Assembly (NCBI GenBank): GCA_023101885.1
Contig: JALPQD010000392.1
Location: forward strand, 571,515 to 635,514
DNA: 64,000 bases
Origin: Typhlomys cinereus
Taxonomy: Eukaryota; Chordata; Mammalia; Rodentia; Platacanthomyidae
Direction of reading: 5' to 3'
The notes beneath the pieces were generated by a model. It was not told the origin of the DNA and did not search any database. It worked only from the letters and a program-made list of their open reading frames with translations. Shown in pieces: positions 35,036 to 45,549 of this stretch (positions are counted from its first letter, which is position 1; every line of letters begins with the position of its first letter). Made by a program: the position numbers and the translations under genes.

Positions 35036-35130
35036 AAAGGAATACCGAGCATCCTTTTCAGCCTCTGTGTGTAACACACAGGCTAGGTTAAGACATTAAA
35101 TCATTTGCCCAAGAAAGGAATTCAGAGTCC
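35036..35130 (-). mobile_element. MIR-like relic
   Basis: TAGGTTAAGACATTAAATCA then TTTGCCCAAGAAAGGAATTC resembles the reverse MIR core. Confidence 0.4.
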
Positions 35131-36239
35131 ATACAAATGCTCCTCCCAACAGAAAAAAGTTCACATGTCTCTCAGCCTCCTTGTCTCTCCATGGCCTCCA
35201 CCTGAGTCCCCTGATGGCATTTCAGATAAGTTGGCCGGTCGCCAGGCAGGACATGCTGTAACTGAGGGAAGAAGTATCCATACCTAAGCTTTACCCAGGG
35301 GTCAAGGGTCGCCCCCCCCCCGACAATTCCTTAGACCAAAGCCCCTTTTCACAGAGTCAAGATCCACAGCTTCCCCCCCCCTTGGAAGACCAGGAGACTG
35401 AAGGTCAAGGAATTTCTCATCTCCTCCAATGAGCCCTGGTTATTCTTTCCGCCCTGAGTCATGACCAAAGGATTGTGTTCCAAACTGGCACAAATAGGGC
35501 TCGTCCACAAGAACGCGGCTTCGTGGAGTGTCGCCTCCAATGTGAACACGAAGGAACAACACACAATCCCTTCTCTCCTCGCTCTGTAATTACCCTGTGT
35601 GCTGGTTGGTTTCTTCTGGGCTTTTCTATTTTTCCTTCCCCAGAAACACTCCAATTTGCCTTTGCTCTTAAAGAGAGTCCTTTAGAGACAACACAAAAAG
35701 AAACGGTTTTTCAGAATCCCCGCCCCTGGTTTCCAGCAACTAGGCTCTCAGGTTTTCACAGGGAAAAAATTTCACAGACCTTGTGCCATGCAGAACTTCT
35801 CACCAGGCATCAGGAATGTTTTGTTGGCAGCCAGAGAGAGGGCAGGGGCATGCCTGCTAATGACCACCCTCCCTCTGTCTGGCCAAAGTGGGGGGTACTG
35901 GGTGGGCCTGGGCGCTGGCAGGTGTGTAGGAGACGAAAAGGGAGGGGGTCTTCACAGGAGGCACCTGTGGGAAAGCTTCCCAAGGGACTGGAGGCAGCTG
36001 GGTTCATTTTAAGACCATGTGCTGTTAAAAGTGCAGACCAAAAAATTGCCATTGCAAGGGGGACGGGGGTCTTGTGTGAGGAGAAGGGAGGGTGGAGTGG
36101 AAGTGGCAGAAGAGGAGGAACAGAAAGGGAACTCAGGACCTCGTCACGTCTGGAATTCCATCTGCCCCTTTGTGGCTTTGCTGCTGTTGCTGTTTTTGCT
36201 TTGGTTTGGGGTTTTGTGGTTGTTGATGTTGCCTTGTTT
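35131..36239. other. intergenic, nothing recognised
   Basis: A 299-codon plus-strand frame (35,475-36,374) crosses this stretch and a reversed B1 at its end. It has no recognisable domain, and I treat it as chance. Confidence 0.4.
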
Positions 36240-36355
36240 TGTTTTGCTGAGACAGAGTCTTGCAATGTGGCCTGGGCTGGCCTTGAACTCAAGATTTTTC
36301 CGCCTGGACCTCCAAGGGCTGGGATAACACACATACTCCATCATGCCCAGGTCAA
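36240..36355 (-). mobile_element. B1-like SINE
   Basis: TTGCTGAGACAGAGTCTTGC, CTGGGCTGGCCTTGAACTCA and CAAGGGCTGGGATAACAC are a reversed B1. Confidence 0.75.
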
Positions 36356-36389
36356 ATTACTTTTTAGAAAGTAATGTATGAGAGAGATT

Positions 36390-36417
36390 CACACACACAG
36401 ACACACACACACACACA

Positions 36418-36468
<51 letters not shown>
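36390..36468. repeat. (CA)n microsatellite, about 79 bp
   Basis: Near-perfect AC repeat with two GACAC interruptions. Confidence 0.95.
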
Positions 36469-36470
<2 letters not shown>

Positions 36471-36821
36471 GACATAGCCATGTGCTCATCGAAGTTCAAG
36501 GTCATTTCTTTTCTAGGAACCTGGAGGCACAGGAAGAGGACCAAACCAGTTTTCCTGTTCTGTGACCCAATGTCTTGAGTATGTGGAAGGAAACTTCCAG
36601 GTCTCTTGCTTTTCTTCTCTGAAGGGAATGTGTAGTCAGTACTGGGAGATGCAAAGGGAGGAAGCCCAAGAGCCAGGGGAACCTCTGAGTGGAAGCAGGC
36701 CCACTGCAGGGAAGCAGGCCGGCGTAGCACACCATAGCTAGGGAACTGCTCAGTCAACAGTGCGACACAGCAGGAAAGATTCTGAGCTTCGGTGTACTAG
36801 GTGATGGAGAGCCAGGAAGAG

Positions 36822-37118
36822 ATGCAGGCCTCGGAAAGTAATGTAGAACTTGCAAAGTAATACAGGCCTTGTAGAGTGATACAGGCCTTGAAGAGTAATA
36901 TAGGCCTTGTAGAGTAAGACAGGCCTTGAGTAATGCAGGTCTCGTAGAGTAATGCAGGCCTTGCAGAGTAATGCAAGCCTCATAGATTAAGTAATGCAGG
37001 CCTTGCAGAGTAAGTAATGCAGGTCTGGAGAATAATGAAGACCTTGTAAAGTAATGAAGACCTTGTAGAGTAACACAGGCCTTGCAGAGTAACAAAGGCC
37101 TTGTAGAATAATGAAGCT
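36822..37118. repeat. minisatellite of about 20 bp, about 15 units
   Basis: Units near ACAGGCCTTGTAGAGTAATG recur with substitutions and small length changes (extra AAGTAATG blocks near 36,975-37,020). A 140-codon minus-strand frame is the repeat translated. Confidence 0.9.
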
Positions 37119-37249
37119 GGCAGAGTTCAGATAGGTAAAGAGAGAAATGAGGGGAGAGAGAGAACAGAGTATGCATATATGTGACTTTTCTGCAAGGACA
37201 AAGAAAGAGTCATGATTTGATGTAGAACCTCTATAAAAACTGATTTATT

Positions 37250-37486
37250 GGAGGCTGAAAAGATGATCCAGAGGTTAAGCCTCTATTTCACAAGCGGAAG
37301 GTTCTGAGTTTAGATCCTGGGTCCCACATAAAAATGCCAGGCCGAAATGGGGCTGGTCAGCATTTCTAGCCTTGGAAGGCAGAACCTGGGAATCTCCAGA
37401 GCAAAGAAACAGAAGTAGAGTAATCCAGGGTGGTTTCCGATGCTACCCTTGGATTCCCATAGGCATATACACTCAGATGTCTTCTT

Positions 37487-37537
<51 letters not shown>

Positions 37538-37560
37538 CACAAGCACGCATGCACAGAAAG
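37250..37560 (+). mobile_element. dimeric SINE with CA tail
   Basis: TTTCACAAGCGGAAGGTTCT and GGTTTCCGATGCTACCCTTG mark left and right halves. (CA)n runs from about 37,489 to 37,540. Confidence 0.75.
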
Positions 37561-38701
37561 AGAGATTTAGTGGTTTTCTCTTCTTTCCTTTTTTTTTTAA
37601 CTTTGAAAATGATACTGAAAAGGATAAAGAAAGAAAGAAAAGAAAAGTGACCCAGAATCTACCATCAGGAGGTGTCCTTTCAACAGCTGGACTTAAGCAA
37701 AGGCCTTATAAGCAAGAAGCTTATGTCCAAGTGGCCATTGGGGTAGGTTTTGACACATTGGCCTGCCCTAGGAAGCATCCTCATTATCTGTCACTCCCAC
37801 GTGTTCCGGACACCTGGAATGCTTTCTCTCCCTTCACGTGTTCCCTCCTCAGGGAATGGTCAGAGGCCGTTTTATATTATACCGTTATAATGATACCGCT
37901 CTTCATTTTGTGATTTGAGCGGATGTTTAGGCTTCTAGAAACGTCTTTATCTCGCAGCCCACTTCGAGCGTGCAATGTTGTTTGCCTATGAGAATCTCAC
38001 AACAGAATCCTTCATTTCACCCTTCTTGCCCCTCATGCTGTGGACCAACGTTTTGCTTCGGCACGCCAGGGACACCACAGTACGTTGTGGTTTGAAGCCA
38101 GGCCCTGCGCTAATTAGATTCGCCTTGTTGAGACGCCACCCTGGCATCTGTGTGAGGGGAGGACTTGTAGGGGGTGAGCAAGGACACAGTCAGGAGGCAC
38201 GTGAGCGGGTCCAGGCAACAGTCGACGATGGGGATGGGATGGTGAGCGTCAGTGGGGTTCAGAGATGTCCCGTGGGCAATGTCAAGGACAGGGGCTTCGG
38301 GACTCTGCTCCCAGGAGCAGCTGGCAGACGGGAAAGCTCTCCGCTCACATCGGTGTCACAGGAGACCAAGGCTCCAGAGGAGCGAAGAATGAGCTCATTC
38401 AGAGCACCGTGAGGCTCGCCATCTCCTGCCACGCGTGACCCCTCCTCAGGTCTGGTGGAGGAGGGGGACACAAATCCCAAGGGGTGGTGGCCCGGAAGTA
38501 AGAAGAAAACCAGGAGCAAAAGGGAGGGAGCGGGCACTGGCAGGGAGAGGTAAAGGCGGTAAGGGAGATCTTGGATCTCCCCAAACACTGTCAACTCAGA
38601 AGGAACCATTTTGATTTCATAGAGGGGAGTAGAACGGAGGAAGGGGAGGAGACTGCAAAGGTGGCACCTCCTAGAAATTGTCCGAGAAGCATGATGGATG
38701 G
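37561..38701. other. intergenic, nothing recognised
   Basis: The stretch 38,060-38,440 is richer in CpG than its surroundings, but no exon or promoter element can be supported. Confidence 0.4.
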
Positions 38702-39109
38702 TGTTGCGTTCACCTGCACTGCTGCTGATAAATTACCACCACAGTGTGAGGAACCAGCGTGAGGAAACCTCTTACAGTTCCTAGTTAGAGTTTCGTATCC
38801 AGCTTGACACGAAAACATGCCCTACCACCAAGGGGCCGAGGGAACTGGCCACACCATCTCCACGTAACGGCTGAGAGAGGGACGATCCTTACTTGCCAGA
38901 CCAGCATGTCTGGCCAGCCGACTTCCTCAACCAGCTGTCAGTGTTTTATTCACCTGTCCAGGGCCTAGTCCCATCCACCATGGGTTGGGCCATCCGCATC
39001 AGCCAGATAAGCTCCCACTGATTCACTCTGGGCTTAACTCAGCTACTCATTATCTGCCAATGTGCCCACAGCCAGAACCGTCAGTCAACACTCCCACCTA
39101 ACTGTGACA
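38702..39109 (-). mobile_element. solo LTR, family A
   Basis: It begins TGTTGCGTTCACCTGC and ends AACTGTGACA. The perfect 5-bp duplication GATGG lies at 38,697-38,701 and 39,110-39,114. It shares GGCCGAGGGAACTGGCCACA with the other copies but lacks part of the polyadenylation region. Confidence 0.85.
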
Positions 39110-39324
39110 GATGGACACTGGAGGTTTTCTTTCCCGTTCTTTCTTTTTCCTGACTGGAGAGAGGTGCACGTGTTTGAGATGGGCCTACACAGAGCCAAGA
39201 GGAAGAAGAGAAAGAGAGGAGGCAGGAGCACTGGGTCCCATCCCAAGTGGCCGGGGCCTTCAACCAGAGGAGCTGAGCCCACTGCTGCCGCTCAGCAGCG
39301 TCTCTGATGTCCAGTCTACCCAGT

Positions 39325-39470
39325 CACGATGGCACGGGGCTGCCATCGCGGCACTTGGGAAGAGAGGCAAGAAGATCACAGCATGTTCAAGCCCAGCCCA
39401 GGCTACGTATCCAGTTCCAACTTAGCCAGGGCTACAGGGCAAGACCCTGTCTCGATAACAACAACAACAA
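39325..39470 (+). mobile_element. B1-like SINE
   Basis: GGCACTTGGGAAGAGAGGCA, CAGCCCAGGCTACGTATCC and GGGCAAGACCCTGTCTCGAT form a B1 body with an (AAC)n tail that leads into a purine tract. Confidence 0.65.
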
Positions 39471-39658
39471 AAGAATGAAGAATGAAGAAGGAAGGAAGGA
39501 AGGAAGGAAGGAAGGAAGGAAGGAGGAAGGAAGGAAGAAGAGGAAGGAAGGAAGGAAGGAGGGAGGGAGGGAGGGAGGGAGGGAGGGGGAGGGACAGTGG
39601 GAGGACAGAGAGGACAGAGGGAGAAGAGGAGAGAGAGAGAAAGAAAGAAGAAGAAGAA

Positions 39659-39691
<33 letters not shown>

Positions 39692-39716
39692 AGAAAGAAA
39701 GAAAGAAGAAAAGAAA

Positions 39717-39768
<52 letters not shown>

Positions 39769-39849
39769 AAAGAGAAAAAAGAAAAGGGAAGGAAGGGAAG
39801 GAGGGAGAGGAAGAGAGATAGGAAGGGAGGAAATGATAGGGAAGGAAGT
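39471..39849 (+). repeat. 379-bp purine tract (GGAA, GGGA, GAAA, GAA)
   Basis: Blocks of (GGAA)n, (GGGA)n, (GAA)n and (GAAA)n follow one another. A few non-purine bases interrupt it (GACAGTGGGAGGACAGAG). All long frames here are low complexity. Confidence 0.95.
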
Positions 39850-39957
39850 AGAACATACACTTTAATGTTTTTTCCTTTTTCAGATGATCCTGAAACAGCT
39901 AAGCAACTCCCTGCACCACACACTTTTTTAAGAAAGCCATGTCCCGCAGCTGCGCGT

Positions 39958-40170
39958 CTGTAATACGTGTGGTCCCAGCTCACCACCATGGACCACTCCA
40001 CCTCCCCGTGTACTCGCCGGGATTCACAGGCTCCGCCCTACCAGGACCAGAAGCACAGGCCGACCCCGCTTCCGCCTGGCGTCTATACGTGGGGTCTAGG
40101 ATCCGAACTCAGGACTTTCTGCCTGCAAGGCAGAGGCTTGACCCCTGAGCCACCTCTCCAGCCCCTCCAA
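39958..40170 (-). mobile_element. dimeric SINE, minus orientation
   Basis: GATTCACAGGCTCCGCCCTA, GGATCCGAACTCAGGAC and CTGAGCCACCTCTCCAGCCC are the reverse complement of the SINE at 14,371. Confidence 0.8.
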
Positions 40171-40184
40171 TCACATTCTTAGTC

Positions 40185-40500
40185 TTTACAGATTTAATCC
40201 TCAGAAATGCTCACCGAGGTAAGTGTTGTTTGAATCATCCCCATTTTCAGGGGAGGAACCCTGCCAATAAGAAGTTTAAATAGTGCTCACTTCGGCAGCA
40301 CATATACTAAAATTGGACGATACAGAGAAGATTAGCATGGACCCTGCGCAAGGATGACACGCAAATTCGTGAAGCGTTCCATATTTAAAAAAAAAAAAAA
40401 AAGAAGTTTAAATAATTTGCCCCAAGTCACATACCCAAGGCGATGTGTTCCTAGCCGGTAGGCTATTCTGCCTCCAACAGCTTCCAGAACAAGTCCAAAG
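40185..40500 (-). mobile_element. MIR SINE hosting a U6 insertion
   Basis: CATCCCCATTTTCAGGGGAG precedes, and TTTGCCCCAAGTCACATACC follows, the U6 copy. Joined, they give a reversed MIR core. Confidence 0.65.
40283..40386 (+). pseudogene. U6 snRNA retropseudogene
   Basis: The sequence follows U6 spliceosomal RNA almost end to end (TTCGGCAGCACATATACTAA, GATTAGCATGG, CGCAAGGATGACACGCAAAT, GTGAAGCGTTCC). I see three differences from the mammalian consensus as I recall it: G to A near position 7, loss of one A in the GGAACG segment, and C to A in GGCCCC. An A-tail of about 14-16 bases follows, and the 14-bp duplication AAGAAGTTTAAATA flanks the unit (40,269-40,282 and 40,401-40,414). This is the signature of L1-driven retroposition. 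No U6-type upstream promoter was sought or seen, and the point changes argue against function. Confidence 0.92.
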
Positions 40501-41599
40501 GCGGAGGAAACTGGGAATTGTGGTGGAAAAGTCCTGAGCACATCTCGTTTGTGCTGCTTTTGTGGCGTTTGTTTGAATCTGGTAGAGTGAAGAGCCCAGC
40601 GGAGATGCTCCTCTTGCTTAGTTTTCCCGATGTCGTGCTAAAGTATCGGGCAAAGTCAACCTAAAGAAGGCAGGAAGGGTATGTTCGCGCTCCCAGCTCC
40701 AGGTCACCATCCATCAACTCACCTTCTCCTTGTGTACAGTCCAGGACCCCAGACCAGGAACCGTGTCATCCTCGGTGGGCGGGTCTTCCCAACCTCAACA
40801 AACCTGATCAAGAGCATCCGCAGGGGGCGGGTCCAGAGGCCTTTCTCCCAGGGGATTCGAGAGCTCAGCAAGTTGACAATTGAAATTAACTGTCACAATA
40901 AAACAAGCGGTCCAGCCTGATGACCCTAGAGGAGGAGCAGGAACTCCGGTGCTTTTTAGCACCCTGTCCCTGAGATGGCCGGAGTCCCCAGCAAGTCTTG
41001 CAATTCCCTGGGGTTCTCCACTCTGCACCCCACCACACAATAAAGCATGTTCCGCGGCTGCCTGGCTTGAGCTGCGAGAGGCTCCCTGACTTCTCGGCTC
41101 ATCTCTGCCAAGGGACACCCCAAGGCCACCTCAGACTCTGCATCACACCACTTCTGGAAGGAATTTCCATCCTGAAAGAAAATAAGCCTTGTTACCAAGT
41201 ACAGAGTTGCGAGGACCGGGAAGAGCAAGGGGGCGGGGGAGGAACCGCCAAAGAGCGGTGTTTACTGTAACTTTGAGATCAAGCATTGGTCCAGAGAAAG
41301 GCTGGACCACACTGTAATATTAGATTCTGAACAACTTGGGGTGGTTTGACAAACCTCCCAACCCAAGCACATGACCCTAACACAGATGTCTTAACGCCTC
41401 TTCTCCTCCCCCTCCCCCCCTACCGCCCCATCCTTGCCATGTTGGCTTCACTTAGATCGGAGCAGCCTGGACAACGCAGCCGCAGCTACTTCAGCCCCTA
41501 CCTTGCATTTGACTTCTTTACATAAACTATTTGGAATTCTTGACTGATTGAACTTCAGAATGGCAGAACTACAGGGGACTTCTGAAGCAACTGGGCCAA
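40501..41599. other. intergenic, nothing recognised
   Basis: Unique-looking sequence with moderate CpG. Short frames show no domain. Confidence 0.4.
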
Positions 41600-41735
41600 A
41601 CTCTGTATTATGTATTTATGTTATGGAGGGGTCAGAGGAGACAGAAAGGAACACACATACACCATGTGGGCTTCCAGGGATTGAACTCACGTCTGCAGGT
41701 TTGCTAGCCAGCGCCTGACCCACTGAGGACTCTGG
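41600..41735 (-). mobile_element. B3-like SINE
   Basis: GGAGGGGTCAGAGGAGACAG, GGGATTGAACTCACGTCTGC and CCTGACCCACTGAGG are the reverse of a B3/B2-type body and head. Confidence 0.6.
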
Positions 41736-42439
41736 TCTTGAACCTTTGGCAGCAGCTATCTGGTTCTACCCTGTCCTCTGCACTCCACTGCCCTCTTCTG
41801 GTCATGAGTGGTAATGACCTCTGAAAGGCATTTGGTTTTCAAGTCTTGCTGAGTGACTCTCTCCTAGCACTGACTTTCTCGAGTTATTTCTAAGCTATGC
41901 CTTTCTTTACAGGTCCCACTTTCTTCTGCACCCCTTCTTAATACCAGGAGCCCCAACCTCTCCCTGTGAAGGCTTGGAAGAAGGCAGACACTGCAGAAGC
42001 AAGTTAGGAAGAACAGGGAGTTAGGGGTGGACCTAAAGAGAAAGAGAGGCGTTGGCCTTAGCTCTTAGCTAGAGGACCCTCTGTACTTAGCAGGGGAAAC
42101 CACACTGCACAATGAGCAAATCCCAAGACCTTTGATGTGCACAGCTGTGACATCACACGCTTTAACAGAGATCCACAAACAGCTCAACATTTCCATTTCT
42201 CAGGGTTAACAATTTCCATGTCTTCATCTTGGGCACCGCAAGTGTCAAACCCCCAAGGGCTTCAAGAGCTGCCAAGAGGCCTCCAGGGATTAAGAAGTCT
42301 ATGTGAGCAAGCTGCGGGGAACTGTGAGGTTCAAGAGGCCCGAGTGTGTAGACTCAAAATTCTGAACGCGCACTTTTGCTAGCCTCTGGTGGCTGGGTCA
42401 TTTTGCAAGCCTGACACTTCCAGCTCCCTGCGTCCTCGT

Positions 42440-42660
42440 CAAATTGAACCAATATTTATGGAGCACTTGACTGTGTTAGGCTAAGGACCATTAATGTCGA
42501 AACTACCTCAAGCTTTACAACAACCCCTCGAGGCAGGGACTGATGGGCATCGCCTCTATTTATAAGTGGGAAAATGGAGTTGTAGAGCACAGTAGCTTTC
42601 CTAATGCCAGGCAGACAGACAGACAGTGATATAGATGGGGCTTGAGCATATTTTAGTCTG
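42440..42660 (-). mobile_element. MIR-family SINE
   Basis: ATTTATGGAGCACTTGACTG, TTTACAACAACCCCTCGAGG and TATAAGTGGGAAAATGGAG are reverse-strand MIR segments in order. Confidence 0.65.
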
Positions 42661-42769
42661 ACTCTAACATGCAATTTCTTCATTATCAGTGTTATGTGCA
42701 TAGTACAACCTGCAGATTTGTGTTCTGGGGACATTGGCAAGCTGATTTCGCTATAATGTGGAGGGTGTG

Positions 42770-42950
42770 TGTTTTAGTGGCGAGAGAACCGGTGTTAGGG
42801 ACAAGTCTGAGCCTGAATCCTGTTTCTACTTTGTACCACGTGACCCTAGGGAGTATTGACGACCCTTTCTCAGTTTCAGTGATTGACCAGCACGTCAGAG
42901 GCAACGAGTCGTACCTGGGATGATACCGGGACCGTGTGAGATGATAAGTG
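42770..42950 (+). mobile_element. MIR SINE
   Basis: AAGTCTGAGCCTGAATCCTG, CCACGTGACCCTAGGGAGTA and CCCTTTCTCAGTTTCAGTG follow the forward MIR order. Confidence 0.6.
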
Positions 42951-42954
42951 TATT

Positions 42955-43222
42955 CAGGACTGAGGAGATGACTCAGGGGTTAAAGTCTTTGCCTTGAAAG
43001 CAAAAGGACCTGAGTTTGGATCCTCAGATTCAACACAAAAATGCAGGACAGAAATAGCAGTGACCTGTAATTCTGGTCCTGAAAGGCAGAGCCTGGAAAA
43101 TCCCAGAGCAAAGCAATAAGGAGGTAGAGCAATCCAGGATGATTCCTGATGTCATTCTTGAACTCCCACAGACACACTCAAGTGCTTCAGTGTACACGCA
43201 CGCACACACACACACACACACA
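42955..43222 (+). mobile_element. dimeric SINE with short CA tail
   Basis: GATGACTCAGGGGTTAAAGT, GCAAAAGGACCTGAGTTTGG, AGCAATCCAGGATGATTCCT, then (CA)n to 43,222. Confidence 0.8.
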
Positions 43223-43241
43223 GAATGTATTGTTCAGCTTA

Positions 43242-43341
43242 GGCTGTGACATTGAACACGGTTTGTTGGCCATTGCTGAAGAGTTAAGAGTTGCTGCCTA
43301 CCCTTTTGGGTGAGCTGAATGTGGAAGGAGAAAGCGTCCTT
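43242..43341 (+). repeat. left arm of a 100-bp inverted repeat
   Basis: Its reverse complement is found at 43,976-44,075 with 97 of 100 positions identical and no gaps, by direct base-by-base comparison. It matches no repeat family I recognise. Confidence 0.9.
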
Positions 43342-43483
43342 AGGACTAAAGTTCTAATGAATGATACATTTTACAAGTTTTCAAAGAGACCATATTGAAA
43401 AAAAAAGAGTATACATATTGCAAAAGTGTTTATGTCTTGGAAAAAGAAGCCTGAAGATATTTTTAAGTATAGGGCTTCTTGCA

Positions 43484-43546
43484 GTTTGTTTGTTTGTTGT
43501 TTGTTTGTTTGTTTGTTTGTTTGTTTGTTTGTTTGTTTGTTTTTGT
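43484..43546. repeat. (GTTT)n microsatellite
   Basis: About 14 GTTT units with one TTG break, between the arms of the 100-bp inverted repeat. Confidence 0.95.
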
Positions 43547-43618
43547 GGTGCAATTGGGGGTATCTTCTCTTGAGGAAAGCAGACGAAAATGAAGATAGCA
43601 TTCTTGCGATCCCTGACG

Positions 43619-43637
43619 TGGACACTAGATGGCGCCA
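43619..43637 (+). promoter_or_regulatory. CTCF-like binding motif
   Basis: TGGACACTAGATGGCGCCA fits the CTCF core (CCACTAGATGGCGC-type). Plus orientation, within the spacer of the inverted repeat. Confidence 0.5.
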
Positions 43638-43975
43638 CACTCTCACTTCATTTGCACCGGCAGTCAATGCACTACTTCAAAGCAGAAAAGAACCCGCAAC
43701 CTTGTTACACGTGCATCTTCTGAAAGTGAAAAGACTTCAGATGGATGGTGCAAGGTGCCACCCCAGCCACCTACCACCACTTCACCCCAAAATGAGAAAA
43801 TATTTATGGAGCACCCGCAGCGTGCTAGCCTCTGGTGGAAACGAGGGCTTGGTTCAGACGGAAATCATCCTGCTTTCTAGAGAAATGCTTTCTCTTGACA
43901 CCCTCAGAAAGCTCCACAAAAACCACATCAAGGAAAGAATCTTCATCTCCCCTCACTTTAGAGAAAAGGAAAAGG

Positions 43976-44075
43976 AAGGACGCTTTCTCCTTCCACATTC
44001 AGCTCACCCAAAAGGGCAGGCAGCAACTCTTAACTCTTCAGTAATGGCCAACAAACCGTGTTCAGTGTCACAGCC
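43976..44075 (-). repeat. right arm of a 100-bp inverted repeat
   Basis: Partner of 43,242-43,341. The three mismatches are all transitions. Flanks outside and inside the arms do not match each other. Confidence 0.9.
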
Positions 44076-44744
44076 ACAATGGGAACTCCCCAAGGACAGC
44101 TAGCCAGGATGGATTGTACCCACAAATAGTTTGGGGGTGGGGGAGAATGAGACTCAGGTGTCTATGATTCTAGGAATGACTCCGCCTAACACCAGGAAGC
44201 TGCCCAACACGATGTTCTGTTCAGCAGAACATCGACAGTTAAACACAGAGGGCCACGGTTTCCACGGCGGCCCATTTCCCAGCAGGCACTGCTCATGGGT
44301 GGCAGGGACTAATGCAATTGTCTGGCACAACGCTGCCAAGGTGCCACCACACCCTTTCCCACCAGGGGCACGGTTCTTGGCTGCTCCGATTCTCTGCTTG
44401 CTTGTGGGCAGTTCTGCTGGGAACGCACCAAAATAGATGGCCAAGGCTGGACGCACTCGGTCAGCCCTGTTTCCCGAACCGTTGGTTTGGCAACTTGGAT
44501 GAACAGCTTCCTGTCTCAGAGGCTTAAATCTCCCTGTCTGTAAAACAAGGGTCCAAGACCTGAGCCCCCTTCTGATTTAGCTTTAGAGGTCTGTTTGGGG
44601 GCTGTCTAGCTAGTAATACTATTCACAGTAATTCATCACGTGTGCAGTCCTCATGAGATGGATATATGTAGGTCATCATTTGTTTTCTGGTCTAGTCCAC
44701 TTTAAACATTAAAATGTACACTTTCCCCCATTTAGTTCTTCCCT
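44076..44744. other. intergenic; MIR-like tail near 44,505-44,600
   Basis: A 9-bp-arm palindrome (GATGTTCTG/CAGAACATC) sits at 44,210-44,232. The MIR-like stretch reads CTTCCTGTCTCAGAGGCTTA then AATCTCCCTGTCTGTAAAAC. Confidence 0.45.
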
Positions 44745-44940
44745 TGGAGGGGGGGCAAGGAACTGCTGGTAAGTAGCTAAGTTGGTAGGGTGCTCATTCA
44801 ACATGCATAAAGCTCTGAGTTCAAGTTCATCGTTACATAAAATCCACTGTGCTGGCGCACACCAGAGGTGGAGATAGGAGACCTCTGGTAATTCAAGGTC
44901 ATCCTCAGCCACCTAGTGAGTTCATGTAGCTTGTGTTGTG
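44745..44940 (+). mobile_element. B4-like SINE
   Basis: TAAGTTGGTAGGGTGCTCAT and GCTCTGAGTTCAAGTTCATC give the tRNA-like head; GGTGGAGATAGGAGACCTC then TTCAAGGTCATCCTCAGCC gives the B1-like body. Confidence 0.6.
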
Positions 44941-45549
44941 TTCAGTACATCTAACTGTACTCGGTACATCTAACTTAGCAAGCAGGCACAGCAAACGCTT
45001 TCGCCGCTGAATCATCTTATCAGTGTTTCAGTGCAGTTTCCTGGCAACACAGATGCATCTTCAAATTTGAAGCCTGCTGGTCTGACAGTTTTATCTTGTG
45101 AAGAAAATGAGATTCAGAGAAAATGAAAGACAGACTCGCTTGACATCTCCATTGCGCTCTGTCAGCAGCACGTGCCGATCTGGACATCTGAGACAGGACG
45201 AAGACATCAGAGGGCCTGGCCCAAGGGGAGGCAGCACCAGAAACCACAGGCCTTTGAAGAGGTTACAAATTAGTAAGAAATGCAAATTCCACCAGGGGTG
45301 AAGTCTGCGAAATTCCTCAAGTCATTGCTGTCTTAAGTATCCAGCCCTGACTGGGCCTGGCCTGGACCAAGTTCAGAAGGAATTGGGATAGATATCACTA
45401 GAAGCAGGGGCAACACGCTTTCTATGTCATAAGCTACTTTACCCACTGGAAATCTGTCTGTGAGTTAAGGGCCCAGGAAGGAAACAGAAAATAAATTAGC
45501 GATTTGATAAGACAATTCTGAAAATATTTTATTTGAAAAAGAGAGAGAG

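Noticed and set aside
35475..36374. 299-codon plus-strand frame
   Set aside because: It runs into a reversed B1 SINE, has no recognisable domain and no supporting splice or promoter context.
36754..37176. 140-codon repetitive minus-strand frame (CITLQGLHY-like units)
   Set aside because: It is the translated minisatellite of about 20 bp, with drifting unit length and no conserved frame.
41787..41803. CTCF-like CCAGAAGAGGGCAGTGG on the minus strand
   Set aside because: It lies next to a B3-like SINE, and this word is a common feature of B2/B3-type elements. Too weak to call as a site.
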